64,000 nt of DNA from Halocaridina rubra (lineage: Eukaryota; Arthropoda; Malacostraca; Decapoda; Atyidae): contig JAXCGZ010017035.1 of assembly GCA_037179515.1 (NCBI GenBank), forward strand, positions 1-64,000, read 5' to 3'. The translations under genes and the position numbers were made by a program. A model generated the notes under the pieces. It was not told where the DNA came from. It ran no database searches and was given only the letters and a program-made list of their open reading frames with translations. Of the stretch, positions 39,070 to 50,261 are shown piece after piece (position 1 is the first letter of the stretch; each line of letters starts with the position of its first letter).

Positions 39070-41660
39070 ATGTAATTACCTAATTGTAATTACCTAATTG
39101 TGCTTATAGGAAAGAGCCCTATGCCTATAACTTCCCGTTTCCTGGTCGGTTCCATTTTTGTACTTAGTGATACTTATCATACTTGTCCTTTAAACTTTGG
39201 ATTGAGTTAGCATTAACTGCCTCCAAGCTTAGCCATTTTCAATTATCATCTACCCTTACACTAAAAAAGTACTTCGTTACGTCCAGCAAAGAAGATATCC
39301 TATGAAGCTTCAAACTATGACCTCCAGTTCTAGTGCCAACCACATTGGAATATCGATCAATATCCTCTCTGTCATAACCATGAAGAAATTTAAAAACCGT
39401 CATCATATCCCCCTCAAATTTCTAACTTAGAGCGGTGGTAAGTCTAATTCCCTCAGCCTTTCATCATAACTGAGATTGCATTATTTCTGGCACCAGCTTT
39501 GTGGCATATCTTTGAACTTTCTCCAGCTTAACTGGAAAAAAAAGTGGGGATTCTAAATGCGGGTTGCATATTCAAGCTTTGGCCTCACATAGGTTACATA
39601 AATATTTCTGAACAGTACCTTGTTCATGTGCCTGAAGGCTATCCTTACATTTGCTAAGAAAGCATATGCTGCCCTTACTATGCCATTTATATACATTTCA
39701 GGAGACCAATCTGCCAGTATGTTTACTCCTAGATCTCTCTCATTCTCTGTCTCTTGAAGTTCTGCTCCTGCTATTGAGAATTCAAGCTTGGGTCTTCTAG
39801 CACTTGTAACCATTCTCATTACCTTACATTTAGAAGTATTGAATTTCTTTAGCCACTTTTCTGACCACTCATGCAAACTATTTAGTTCTACCTGAAGTTC
39901 TCTACCATTTTTCTCATCTCTTACTGTCTTCACTATATATTCATCTTCTACAAACATACTCATGAATTAATTTACAAACTCTGGTAGGTCATTTATATAT
40001 GCAAGGAACAAAAGTGGCCCTAAAGCTAAACCCTGTGGAACTCCATTACTAGCCCTTCTCCATTCAGATTTTGAGTGTTTTACTCTAACCCTCTGTTCCC
40101 TTCCTTCTAAGTAAGTTTTTATTCATTCCAAGAGATTTCCACCTATTCTCGCCATTGCTTGCAGCTTCTTAATAAGTCTCTTGTGTGAGACTGCATCAAA
40201 TCCCTTCTGGAAGTCTAGGAATATGCAATCTGCCCACTCCTCTCTTTCCCATAAGAATCGGCTTAACTCATCATAGAATTCTAATAAGTTAGTTACTGTT
40301 GATCTACCTTCTCTGAAGCCATGTTGTCTCACTGATAAAAGGTTGACCTATTCCAAATGCAGAGAGATGTATTTTCTCAGTTGTTTCTCCATAACTTTGC
40401 ATGCTTTACTGGTCAAGGAAGAAGTTCTATTGTTTAGAGCTGCATTCCCCCTTCCCCTTTTGAAGATAGGTACCATGTTCGCTTGTTTCCAGCATCTTGA
40501 AAAATCCCCAGATTCCAGCGACTTTTCAAATATGATATTTAGTGCGGCCGATATTGATTTAGCGCATTTCTTAAGTAAATATGGTGATATATCAACAGGG
40601 CCTGTGGCTTTATGGGCATCTAACTTCTTCAGTGCTTTTCATACTTCTGTGGCTGAAAAGATGATGTTCTCTATTACCGGCCCATGAGCTCCTATCTCTG
40701 TAATTTGAGGGGGTGGGGTAGTTTCTGCTGAATATACTGTCTGAAATTCCTTGTTCAATTCCTAGGAAATCTCTTCGTCTGTCTCAGTGATGATCTCTTT
40801 AGCTTTAAAACCTGTTCTATGATCTTTAGTTTTCGTATGATAAAGCTGTGGAAAAGTTTGGGAATTTCTTTAGCCTTCCTGGTGATATCCCTTCAACTGT
40901 CTCTCTCTCTGCCTCTCTTCTTTTACTTATGTAATCATTTCTTGCCCTGTTTATAAGTCTGCCAGGCACTTATGCTTTTTCTCCTCCTATGCCTTTTCCA
41001 ATATATGTGTCTCTACTCCTCAGCTCTCTTCAACACATTATTGAAGTATTTCTCTCTGGCATGAATAACTCCTATTTTGGTGGAAGGTATGCAAAAATCT
41101 ACTATCTTCCCCTATTCCTCACAAAAGATGTACATTTTGTACGGTTTTGTTGTTAAATAAGGTCCCCCAGTCAATAACTGCAAAAAGCCCATTAATTTTG
41201 ATGTAATCTCTTTTTGGATAGCTCTTCCTCATGTCCTTAGTGCCTCTACTTTCAGGCAGAATATCTTTAATGATATACTCCATCACAACACACAATGGTC
41301 ACTCTCTCCAATTGGTGGTTAATACTAAATTTTTTCAGTATTCAACACATTATCTCTGAAAACTAGATAAAGCTGTGATGGCTCATCCCCACCCCTTGCC
41401 CTCGTTGGGTCCAATACATGATGGTGTAGAAAATTCCCATGTATGCAATCTAGGAATCTTGCCTTGAATGAGTCTTCCCCACTGTGTGGGTCAAGATTTA
41501 TTTAGTCTATCTTTCTATGATAAAAATCTCCCATAATAAAAATCCTACATTTTCAAGTCCCGAGCAATGTTAACAACTGAGTTTATAACTTGAATAGTAC
41601 CTATATGACTTTCCTCATAAACCTCTAGTCTATGTTGATTCCTTGGTGGGTTACATTAGT
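39070..41660 (-). mobile_element. CR1-like LINE Fam-C, minus-strand copy, 5'-truncated
   Basis: Read on the minus strand it runs from the endonuclease (about 41655) to the tail, where a 14-bp unit (CAATTAGGTAATTA) is present twice (39070-39099). It is the only Fam-C copy here in reverse orientation. It breaks the 3' LTR of element D. Confidence 0.85.
39160..41655 (-). pseudogene. Fam-C ORF2 (minus copy), broken
   Basis: From the 5' side: endonuclease remnants near 41650-41290 (NPPRNQHRLEVYEES, PTRARGGDEPSQLYLVFRDN), linker near 41060-40870, RT with KQANMVPIFKRGRG (40490-40440), RQHGFREGRSTVTNLLEFYD (40332-40270), IFLDFQKGFDAVSH (40230-40190) and, in 39963-39553, the region after the catalytic site. 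There the catalytic motif reads MFVEDEYIVK, so FADD has become VEDE. Many stops. Inactive. Confidence 0.8.
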
Positions 41661-42188
41661 ACACCCAATTAGGGAAAAAGAATGACCCAAGTGTCATTTT
41701 CTGGACAAAAGTGCCAAAAATTTCAGAGATTGCACCCAAGGGTGTCAGATGCAAATTTCCATAAGCTCGAAGTATTATTTTAACTCAATGTTGAGTAGCG
41801 TAATATTGAATAAATCATATGCATATGATGCGTACAATGTATTCTAGAAGCTTGAATTGAGGGAAATGATATAACTCCTTCCAACTGTTTTCCCAGGTAG
41901 GTTTTCTTTTCCCTAAACGAATCCCTGCTCAAATCCAAACAGTAATTGATCAAAAATAATGTTTGCCATAGTTGTTGGTGTAGGTGGAATATTCACTAAG
42001 CATTTATTTATTTATGCTATGTTGTATGATATAAGGCCACCATGGATTGGTCCATCTGTGCCATACATCAGCAGAAGCAAAATGATGAAGTTCTCTATCC
42101 ATGTAAATGAAAGAAGAGTAATGGTTTAGATGTATACAGGAACTTTTTCAACTATGTAGCTGAGCTTCAGCAATTACAAGCATTACCA
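41661..42188. other. Unassigned sequence before Gypsy element F
   Basis: No open frame of note and no similarity to other elements in the window. It starts at the 5' truncation point of the minus-strand Fam-C copy and ends at the F LTR. Confidence 0.45.
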
Positions 42189-42562
42189 TGTGAATTAGCC
42201 TTTGATGAGTTATGTGTAATATAGTCTAAAATATAAGTTGTTAATAAACTATTTCTATTGACGTCCGAATGAAATTCTACATGTAATAAGAAGAAGAGGA
42301 AGAATCATCGTACTGCTCTCCCGTTCCCCCATGTAGTACTCTATTGCTCATATTTAATAAACTCACCCTTATTTCCGTCAACCTAGATCCCGTAGTTAGT
42401 CACTAACCTAACTCTCTCCCTGAATAACTATTGAACTGGTGATGTAAACACCTCTGATAATAACTGGTAAGCATTTTTCCTATTTACTATTTTGGCTAGC
42501 TACTGTTATATCATTTGTATTACTATTATATAATGTTTTATATCTTAAGCTAAAGTGTACTA
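42189..42562 (+). repeat. 5' LTR of element F
   Basis: Aligns with 47440-47892 over most of its length (shared GACGTCYGAATGAAAT, CTACATGTAAWAAGAAGA, GTAAGCATTTTTCCTATTT, TATCTTAAGCTAAAG). It is shorter because it lacks a ~70-bp block present in the 3' LTR at about 47580-47650. The first ~30 bp are the least certain. Confidence 0.8.
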
Positions 42563-42933
42563 TTCTGAGGATGAGAATTATTTTTTTTCTCTCGATTATC
42601 GAACCTACCGGTAACATACGCTATCAAAGCTAACAATAGCCTAGCCTTAGCCCGTCGATGTTAACGGTATCTTAGCCTAGCGATAACCTAATTTCGTCTA
42701 GCCTACCGGGGACCACACTGGCTACCACATTGCCTAACCTAACCTATAGTAGCCTATGCGTATTGTGCGTTCCTATTTGTTTTCGTGTTCATTAACTAGC
42801 CTTCATCTAGCATAAATATTTGATTTTGTGCTAGGCTAACCTACCTAACCATACTGGTGTATTTAACTTTGTATTATGCTATTTTACGTATATATCTTTG
42901 TGTATTGAATACTACTTCTATACTACTAGTACA

Positions 42934-43299
42934 ATGGCATCGAATATTGGAAGTATTTCTAATTTTGATCCTAATGTAGAGGATTTTGAGTCTTATTGTT
43001 GTCGAGTTGATTTATATTTTACTGCTAATGATGTAAGAGGTGAAAAGGTTGTCCCTGCCTTCGTAACTTAGATTGGTCCTAAAGTTTACGTGTTAACTAA
43101 GAATTTACTTTCTCCGGAGGACCCTGATAGTTGCACTTAGGATTAAAATAGCGCTCAAAACTCACTTTAAGCCTAAAGTAATTTTAATTTACAAACGTTT
43201 CAAATTCCGTTCTAGATCACAGAAATCTAGTGAATCAGTATCTGGAGTAACTTGGAAAGTAAACAGGTTGTTTCTTTCCAGTAAATATTTTAGTTTTTG

Positions 43300-43300
<1 letters not shown>
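42934..43300 (+). pseudogene. Element F gag, broken
   Basis: ATG 42934 starts MASNIGSISNFDPNVEDFES, a typical Gypsy gag opening, then a TAG after 45 codons (43069). Reading continues as IGPKVYVLTKNLLSPEDPDS and, after more stops, LKTHFKPK-like and SRSQKSSESVSGVTWKVNRL codons to the AAT tract. Gag forms the particle. Further gag sequence beyond 43390 is scrambled, until a zinc-knuckle region near 44170-44260. Confidence 0.7.
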
Positions 43301-43383
<83 letters not shown>

Positions 43384-43384
43384 T
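43301..43384. repeat. (AAT)n microsatellite, ~84 bp
   Basis: A nearly pure TAA/AAT tract inside gag of element F. No SINE body is attached to it, in contrast to the AAT tract at 46297. Confidence 0.95.
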
Positions 43385-44049
43385 TAATTTGTAAATTTCA
43401 AAGTTTAAATGTGATTAACAATTCATACTATATATACCTCAATAGGTAAATACAGTATTGTACCTCGTTCACCTTCTATTAAGAAATTGTAAGAAAAAGA
43501 AGTATGAGTTGTTAGAACCTCGATTTACATGTCCGGAGTTTATGCTTAACACTGTGTTTCTACTACATTTAAGGGAAGTTATTTCTCTGGTTTTGTTTAA
43601 TAGGTCCTATGAATATGTACTAATATTTACTAAACTTGTTATCTAGGAATTTGTTGTTATTTTGTTTTTTTCCGGTAAATCTGTACCTAACATATTCACT
43701 GGCACCTAACCATTTACTCTTAAGGTACCATATGGTAGTTTGGTAAGTTGGATACTTCTAAACTAGGCTGTTAATTTATGAGATGTATAATTACATATGT
43801 TTTCCCTTGGGGTTATAACAGTATCTGATTTTGTTGATGTGTTAAAGTAGTTGGCTCGTACTAGTGATTTTGGTACTGCTTTAATGACATATTAAGGGAT
43901 AGCTTTGCCATGGGACTGATTAATGATTAAACTCAGCAGATCTTGCTAGCTGAGACTGATCTTACTTTTGCTAGAGCTGTGAAAATTGCTATATCGCGCA
44001 AAGCGGTGAGATGTACAAGCTAGGGTAGTAGTACTGCCTTATATAAAGT

Positions 44050-45585
44050 ATGCACGAAGTCTTAATGTCTCATAAAAATAGAGGTAATTCTTCATCTAAA
44101 GGTAAATTTAAGCATTCTGAAACCAGTAAATCTCAGACTGCTGCTAAGCCTAATTTACCTAATTCCCCTTGCAGTGGTTGTGGCAAGCTACATTGGAAAA
44201 ATAACTGTCCTCTTAAGGACACCATTTGCCATTCGTGAAAGCGTAAGGGACATATCAAGTCCATATGTCATGTTTCCAAGACAGGTAACTCAAGATCTGC
44301 TGGGAATGTCAATTTTTCTAATACAGGTGTTACTTCTTCTCCTAATTCTAGCGATGAACATGTGTTCAACATAAAAAAAAATCATGTACCTAGTAAACCT
44401 ATTGTGACTAAAGTATGTCTAAATGACAAGGAAGCACCAATGGAACTAGACATTGGTACCGCAGCTACTATTATCCCTAAGGATCAGTATGAGAGTATTT
44501 GGCCTGAAATTGCTAAAAGGCCTGTGCTAGGTTATTCTATTATGAATCTAAATGTCTATGGTGGTTCTCTACTCACTGTGACTGGCGAGATTTCAGTCAC
44601 TGCTAATCTTGAAAATTGTTCGTACTCTTGTGAGGTCATATTAGTTGTAGTTAAAGAATCTGGACCGTGTCTTCTTGGTAGAGATTTAAGGCATGAGTTG
44701 AAGGTTATCAGTAGTGATGCCCTAAACTTTATTGCTGCAAGGGCAGATAAGCTAAAGGATGAATTCCCCAGTTGTTTTCTGAAGGTCTTGGATACTACCA
44801 AGATAATTTTTTTTCTATCATAGTAGATCCTACAGTTCCTGCTAAATTTTGCAAGGCTTGTACAGTACCTTATACCTTCAGAGAGAAAGTTGATAAGGAG
44901 CTTAGCCATCTACAGGAAGAGGGTATCATTTCTCATATTTCTAATAGTCCTTGGGCCACACCTGTTGTTCCAGTGCAACAGGGTGATGGTAGTATTAGAC
45001 TCAGTTGGGATTACAAGCTCATAGTCAATAGAGCAGCTAGTATGGACACATATCCTATACCTTCTATACATGATTTATTCAGCAACCAAGCTGGCGATAT
45101 TATATTTACTAAAATGACACAAGTCAAGCATATGCTCAACTATGCCTAGATGATTAGTCTAAACAGTATACTGTCATCACCACTCATCGTGAATATTTTC
45201 AATATAATCGTTTAAGTTTTGGAATTTCCTCTGAACCCAGCATATTTCAACGTGCGATGGAGGAGTTGTTGCTGTGTATCGAAGGTGTCAGTCTGTACAT
45301 AGACGACATACTAATTAAAGGCTCAACAAGAGAAGAGAATGACAGAACCTTAAGGCTAGTACTCTTTGAACTCCAATCAGCTGGCCTAAAGCTGAAACTA
45401 GACAAGTGTCATATTGGAGTTCCTAGTGCAAGCTATTATGGATATAAACTTGACAAACAAGATATCCACCCTACCGAAGACAAAATAAAAGCTATTTCTG
45501 AAGCTACAGCTCCTACAAATACTATGCAGCTGAGAGCCTACCTAGGCTTAATCAATTCCCATAGACCTCTAGCAAAATAGCCGCT
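44050..45585 (+). pseudogene. Element F zinc knuckle, protease and reverse transcriptase
   Basis: Zinc knuckles: CSGCGKLHWKNNC (44170-44210) and CHS-stop-KRKGHIKSIC (44228-44270). Protease (44362-44823): the active-site triplet reads DIGTA in place of the usual D-S/T-G-A, then LLGRDL. RT starts in another frame after 44820: TVPYTFREKVDKELSHLQEE, ISNSPWATPVVPVQQGDGSI and MDTYPIPSIHDLFSNQAGD, stops at 45147, then YIDDILIKGSTREEN (45296-45340, the catalytic Y-x-DD) and GYKLDKQDIHPTEDKIKAI. Stops near 44820, 45147 and 45580 plus frame changes make it inactive. Confidence 0.82.
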
Positions 45586-46077
45586 TTGAATAGGTTGTTA
45601 AAAGCTAAGACTCCCTGGTTGTGGGATTCTGAGCAAAAGAATTCCTTCAAGAAATCTAAAGAGATTCTACATAATTCTGATGCCCTTGTGCACATTGATC
45701 CAAAATTGCCACTCGTAGTAGTAGCAGACAGTAGTGCCTATGGTATAGGTGATGTCTGGTGCCATCTGATTGATAAAGTTGAGAGACCTATCTGTTTTGT
45801 TTCCTGTACTCTTACTGCGACAGAACACAATTATTCTCAGCTAGAAAAAGAAGCCCTTGCAATGGTCCATGCATTGCAAAAATTCCACCACTATATATGA
45901 GGACAAACTTACTTTACTGTCACTACCGACCAAATCCACTGCATGGTATCTTTTCTCCTTCAAAGAATATTCCACCTGGTAGAAGTCAGAGATGGTCTTT
46001 GCTACTTCAGAGTTATAATTTCCCTTTGCGTCATAGGTCCAGAGCTTTACTTAGTATTGCAGAGGCTTTAAGTCTCT
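45586..46077 (+). pseudogene. Element F RNase H
   Basis: LNRLLKAKTPWLWDSEQKNS, VVVADSSAYGIGDVW (first catalytic Asp), CFVSCTLTATEHNYSQLEKE (catalytic Glu region) and ALAMVHALQKFHHYI, then a stop at 45898. The frame continues with remnants of the template-grip region (TTDQIHCMVSFLL, WSLLLQSYNF) to about 46077. Confidence 0.78.
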
Positions 46078-46294
46078 TTGCTGCAGTCTAATGAGTTTAG
46101 TGGAACTACTGGGGACACTCCTCTTCTGTCAGAGTGGCACAAGCTTGTCAATTTCCTACATTCCTCACCTGTTTTGAGTGAGCTCTCCTTACAGAATTGC
46201 TGTATTCTTTGGGGTTCTCGTGTAGTTGTACCTCCTAAACTCAGACCTATAATCTTGAGTGAGCTACACTTTTCTCATGCGGGCTTGTCTCTTA

Positions 46295-46296
<2 letters not shown>
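46078..46296 (+). pseudogene. Element F integrase N-terminus
   Basis: LLSEWHKLVNFLHSSPVLSE, RVVVPPKLRPIILSELHFSH and AGLSLM: the region before and including the first His of the H-H-C-C zinc domain. The remaining zinc-binding Cys pair is missing because the SINE and its AAT tract replace it. Confidence 0.72.

Positions 46297-46385
<89 letters not shown>
46297..46385. repeat. (AAT)n microsatellite, ~88 bp, tail of SINE-2
   Basis: Pure AAT/ATA tract directly joined to the 3' end of a minus-strand SINE body, so it is most simply the expanded SINE tail. Confidence 0.9.
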
Positions 46386-46386
<1 letters not shown>

Positions 46387-46505
46387 CCTTTATTTCCATT
46401 ATACAATGGGTATTCGTCAGCTGGGGAAAGCTCCAACCCCTCACTGTGGTGCCCAACCACAGCAGTCACCTGCCAGTAAACAACTTAAACTCTCGGTCTT
46501 GGACG
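46297..46505 (-). mobile_element. tRNA-SINE body (SINE-2), head missing, in integrase of F
   Basis: On the minus strand it matches the body of SINE-1: CTGTGGTTGG, CCCATTGTAT(A)ATGG, TGACGAATACCCATTGTAT and GTTTACTGGCAGG. It ends near 46505 at TCCAAGACCGAGAG, just short of the tRNA-like head. The 3' side has the AAT tract, whereas SINE-1 has a TTTGT-rich tail. Integrase codons resume at SPVDGCYFLIIADAHSKW. Confidence 0.8.
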
Positions 46506-47400
46506 CAAGCCCTGTTGATGGTTGCTATTTCTTGATAATTGCTGATGCTCATTCTAAGTGGGTAGATATCTATCACACTAAAGGTACTACTTCTAATGAA
46601 ACTATCAGTTGCCTACAACATTCATATGCACAATTTTGATTCCATATTTTTATTGTTTCAGATTATGGACCCTGTTTCACTTCACAGGAGGTCTAGAACT
46701 TTATTCAATGCTGCGGCCTCAGGCATATCACAACATCTGTTTATAACTAAGTACTAATGGACTAGCTGAAAGGATGGTTCAGAATTTTAAGTGATCACTT
46801 AGGAAATCGTCTTCTTCTGCTGACATTCAGTTGGTTATTAACAAGTTTGTGTTTGACTATCGTATAACAACTCATTCTAGTACTAGTGTTTTGCAAGCTG
46901 AACTCATGTTTGGTTATTGTCTACTTCCTCGATGAGATTTATTGTGTCCTGTTGAGAGTGTTTCTGCTAAAGGCCACAAGCGTCAGCAAGCTCAAAAGCA
47001 ATTATGCTCTAAGGAACCTAGGTTGATCCAATTCTCTCCAGACTCCACTGTAATGATTTGAAACTGTGCTAATCAAGGTCCTAAGTGGATTCCATCTGTT
47101 GTCACAGAGCAAACTAGTCCCCTATCCTATAGATGTTCTTTACCATCGGGTGTAGTTAAGAGGCACCAGGACCAGACTATTCCAAGGAATCAGCTTCCAC
47201 ATGAAATTAATGCTGAAGTTATTGCCCCTACAATTCCCCATTCTCCTAAGCTTCCAACTATTAATGTTGACATACCTTCAGGTACATCTCATGTGGACCT
47301 TGAAAACCTGGGTAATACTCCTGTAGAAACAATGCCACACTTGCAAGGTAGTCCACATAGGTCTTCCTGTGTTAGGAAACTGGTGGATAGGTTAAACCCC
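46506..47400 (+). pseudogene. Element F integrase core and C-terminus
   Basis: SPVDGCYFLIIADAHSKWVD (first catalytic Asp in ADAHSKW), SDYGPCFTSQEV (second catalytic Asp, 46660-46692), then a frame break and NGLAERMVQNFK-like codons (46750-46790) where the catalytic Glu lies. The C-terminus (FETVLIKVL, RGTRTRLFQ) is scrambled. The 26-bp stretch 46665-46690 is found exactly inside two Fam-C ORF1 copies (49239-49264 and 51161-51186). Confidence 0.75.
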
Positions 47401-47439
47401 TAATTCTATTTCTAAATTGGGAGAGAAGGGGAGGAAATT

Positions 47440-47892
47440 TGTATCTTAAGGGTGATGGGGTGCAATAAGGTCTAAATGTAAATTGTTACAAACTATTCCT
47501 ACTGACGTCTGAATGAAATCCTACATGTAAAAAGAAGAGTAAAAATCATGGAACGAGTAACCGCTCTCCCGCTCCTCCTCGCGTGTTGACCAGCATAAGA
47601 CCTAAGATAGCCTGTGTTTCACTCTAGTCTCTATTCCTCCTAATATCACAATGTAGTACCTCTTTTCCTCATATTTCTTAATTTCACTCTTACCGCCATC
47701 TACGCAGATCCCATTGTTAGTCAGTAACCTAACCCTTTCCCAGAGTAACTATTAAATTGGTGATGTAAACAAATGGCCAACCTCCAGTAAGCACTGGTAA
47801 GCATTTTTCCTATTTACTATTTTGGCTACCTACTATTATATTATTTGTATTACTATTATATCATGTTTCATATCTTAAGCTAAAGGGCACTA
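47440..47892 (+). repeat. 3' LTR of element F
   Basis: Begins TGTATCTTAAGG after the polypurine tract and ends near CTAAAGGGCACTAT. It carries a ~70-bp block absent from the 5' LTR. Confidence 0.8.
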
Positions 47893-49160
47893 TAGAATGT
47901 ACTCCAGAAACATTTCTTGCCAATAATGCTTGTTGGCACAAATTATGCCATCAGAGATTTAAAAACAAAAAACTAAAATGCCAGAAAAAAAAGGGAACAA
48001 ATGCAGAAGCCTGATGAAGGGGAAAACACCAGACAACCCAAAATTCAAGCTGCCAGCACATCTGTCTGAATACGCTGCATTTTCTTCCAGGAATACTCTG
48101 GAACATTGGTAAGTTATTCTACTAAATGTGCAGAAGACAGTCTAAGAAATATGGTAGACAATATGAAAGACACAGACATACTTACCCAAATTTTAAGAGG
48201 GGACTTGGTAGACGTAGATGTGAAGTATCACTTCACATGCCTGACCAAGCACAGGAATCGTTACAGGTCCTCCTGTCACCATAAAAACTGTGAAGACATC
48301 AGTAATACTAAGATTGCAAGAGCACAGTCCTTTGTTGAGTTTGTAACCACCATGGAAGATGAGATAGAGGATGGGATTTACACCTTTCAGTTAAATGAAT
48401 TACATGTGATCTATGCCAACCGGTTACAGCAAATTGGTATCAACGCTAAAGTTGACAAGACAATTTAGAAAGACAAAATAATGGGATATTTCAAGGATTT
48501 AGGTTTGAAGGATGTATACAGGAAGGGCAAACCCACCATTCTGATTTCACCTGAAGGTGTGAAAGATTTATTGGAAGATAATAAGCTGTTTAGGGACTGT
48601 GAAAATGAGACATTTTATTTGCTAGGGTCACCAAAATCTGCTGGGAAGAATTCTTTTCATCAAAGGATCATAACATTTTTCCTAAACGAAGCAAGTGACA
48701 GTGTCACAGTCTGGGAACCTTTGCCCTAAACTTGAATTTGTTGATATCAAGAACAGTGAATTGCCAACAATGCCTGCAATGTTTAAAACAAAACAAATAT
48801 AATTTGGCAGCAAGAAGAATACCTCACTGAATGAGATGACAGTTACAAGGCACTGTGTTGAACATGAACCTGATTGGGGATTGAAGAATGAGGATGGTGC
48901 TTGGAATCCTGAGTGGCTAACCATCCGTAGAGCTGGGAGCAGTTCCATTTTGATCAAATGCGTCTGAAAGGGAATATGATCTTCCCACTGCAGCTGCCAA
49001 AGAGCAGACCTTCAGTGCACCAACCTGTGCAAATGCAATGTGAAGCTTAGAAGCACAAACAGTTGTTATCATTTAAGACTCATAAATGGTATGACATGGC
49101 TTATTTCTTTAGAAAAATTAAAGATTTATTTTGAATTGCAAAGTTAAAAACCTGTGACTG
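47893..49160 (+). pseudogene. Decayed gene of an uncharacterised family with C-terminal CXC-like Cys motif
   Basis: Upstream near 47935: CWHKLCHQRFKNKKL. The best stretch, 48106-48729 in one frame with a single TAG at 48466, reads LRNMVDNMKDTDILTQILRG, DVDVKYHFTCLTKHRNRYRS and FQLNELHVIYANRLQQIGIN. Near 48985 another frame gives SSHCSCQRADLQCTNLCKCN, a Cys pattern like the CXC (tesmin/TSO1) repeat. From memory, this layout (KYH-x2-CL, LYxxRLxxLG, terminal CXC) is seen in poorly characterised animal proteins; I cannot name the family. Function unknown; it may itself be linked to a transposon. No introns or splice sites are evident, so a processed copy is possible. Confidence 0.55.
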
Positions 49161-49185
49161 GTATCCTCACACATACACGCATACA

Positions 49186-49309
49186 AAACACAGGAAGAGA
49201 TGGAAAGGATAAAAAAATGTGCTACAAGAGGCCAGATAATGGACCCTGTTTCACTTCACAGGAGTTCAGATTTCTTCCAGACAAAGGGGAGATAAAGAAG
49301 ATAATGATT
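49186..49309 (+). mobile_element. Fam-C copy C-d, ORF1 C-terminal fragment
   Basis: A 124-bp piece nearly identical to 51112-51235 of C-e (one clear difference, GATAATGG versus GAAAATGG). It lies between two CA-rich stubs: CACACATACACGCATACA before and CACACACAC after. It carries the captured integrase segment (DNGPCFTSQEFRF). Confidence 0.8.
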
Positions 49310-49313
49310 CACA

Positions 49314-50261
49314 CACACAATCAGTATCTCTCGAATTTTTCCATGTGTTTTTGAGTGATCAGGACTAAAGTATAAAACTTAAAGAAATTATCCCCGAATA
49401 AGATATTCTACAGAGTATTGTGAGTAAAAAAATTATATTTCTAGTTTTCGAGACTCTCCAAAATATTAAAGGAAAAAATTGAGAATACTTTTGAGAGGAG
49501 AAACAGAAGAAGCTGTCCTATCCTGTCCTAAAGGAAGTTTAGAAGAGTTGCGAGAGGCGAAACTAGCACATCACATTACCTAATATTTGTGTAAATTGGA
49601 GAGAGCTTTTACAGCCACTTACCTAATCCTGTGGTTCCATATATTGATAAAACCAATATCCTTCCCATTTATTTTAACTTAATAGCTAGTTTATTATACA
49701 AAATAATTGAATGATTAAGTAAATACAAAAAATACACCTGCTGACATTACTGAGTTAAGTTGCCAAGGAGCACAGATGTCATATTTTTTTCTTTTTGCTT
49801 TATTCTCTTATTAATTATTTATTTTGTATAAATTGAGTTGGATTTAAAGTCTGATCCTGTGATTTGTTCTCTTTTATTATTTTTTTATTTTGTATAAATT
49901 GAGTTAGATCTAAAGTGTGATCCTGTGATGGCATACCTTGATTAGCAAGTGATTTAAATTTTCTTTTCTTTTTTCTTCTGAAATGACACTTCACCAGTTA
50001 AGAAGAATATATAGCAGAAATAGGTGGGTGTCTCCTCAGATACAGTTTCGAATTTTCCTGCAAGTGAATTGTTTTGCAATTTTTTCCCTCAAATTACCAA
50101 ATTCAAATTTTAAGTTAGGGTGTGTGTTACAAGAAAAGAGATAAATTGAATAACTAATTAGTACTCATATGAAGATGTAGAAATTCTGTGTGAAGCTTAA
50201 ATAGAAACTGTTCTCTTTCTCTTGTTTTCTATAATATATTCTGTGAAAGGGAAATCATCAA
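49314..50261 (+). promoter_or_regulatory. Fam-C 5' UTR
   Basis: AT-rich, ~950 bp, starting CAATCAGTATCTCTC. It matches the orphan copy at 33803-34680, which shows that both ends are real family sequence. It contains a repeated GTATAAATTGAGTTRGAT block (49830 and 49895). It should hold the internal promoter; no specific motif can be assigned. Confidence 0.6.

Larger units (their letters stand above)
42189..47892 (+). mobile_element. Gypsy-like LTR retrotransposon F, two LTRs, degraded
   Basis: Direct LTRs at 42189-42562 and 47440-47892 enclose gag, protease, RT, RNase H and integrase in the Gypsy (Ty3) order. A polypurine tract (GGGAGAGAAGGGGAGGAAAT, 47419-47438) sits just before the 3' LTR. 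Many stops and frameshifts, a SINE in integrase and an AAT tract in gag make it dead. LTR divergence with indels points to an old insertion. No target-site duplication is clear. Confidence 0.85.

Noticed and set aside
42725..42750. CCTAACCTAACCTA, resembling the arthropod telomere repeat
   Set aside because: Only two to three units, inside the leader of element F, with no array around it.
46078..46479. Open frame with a long poly-Asn stretch
   Set aside because: The Asn run is the AAT microsatellite read in one frame; the ends are integrase and SINE sequence.
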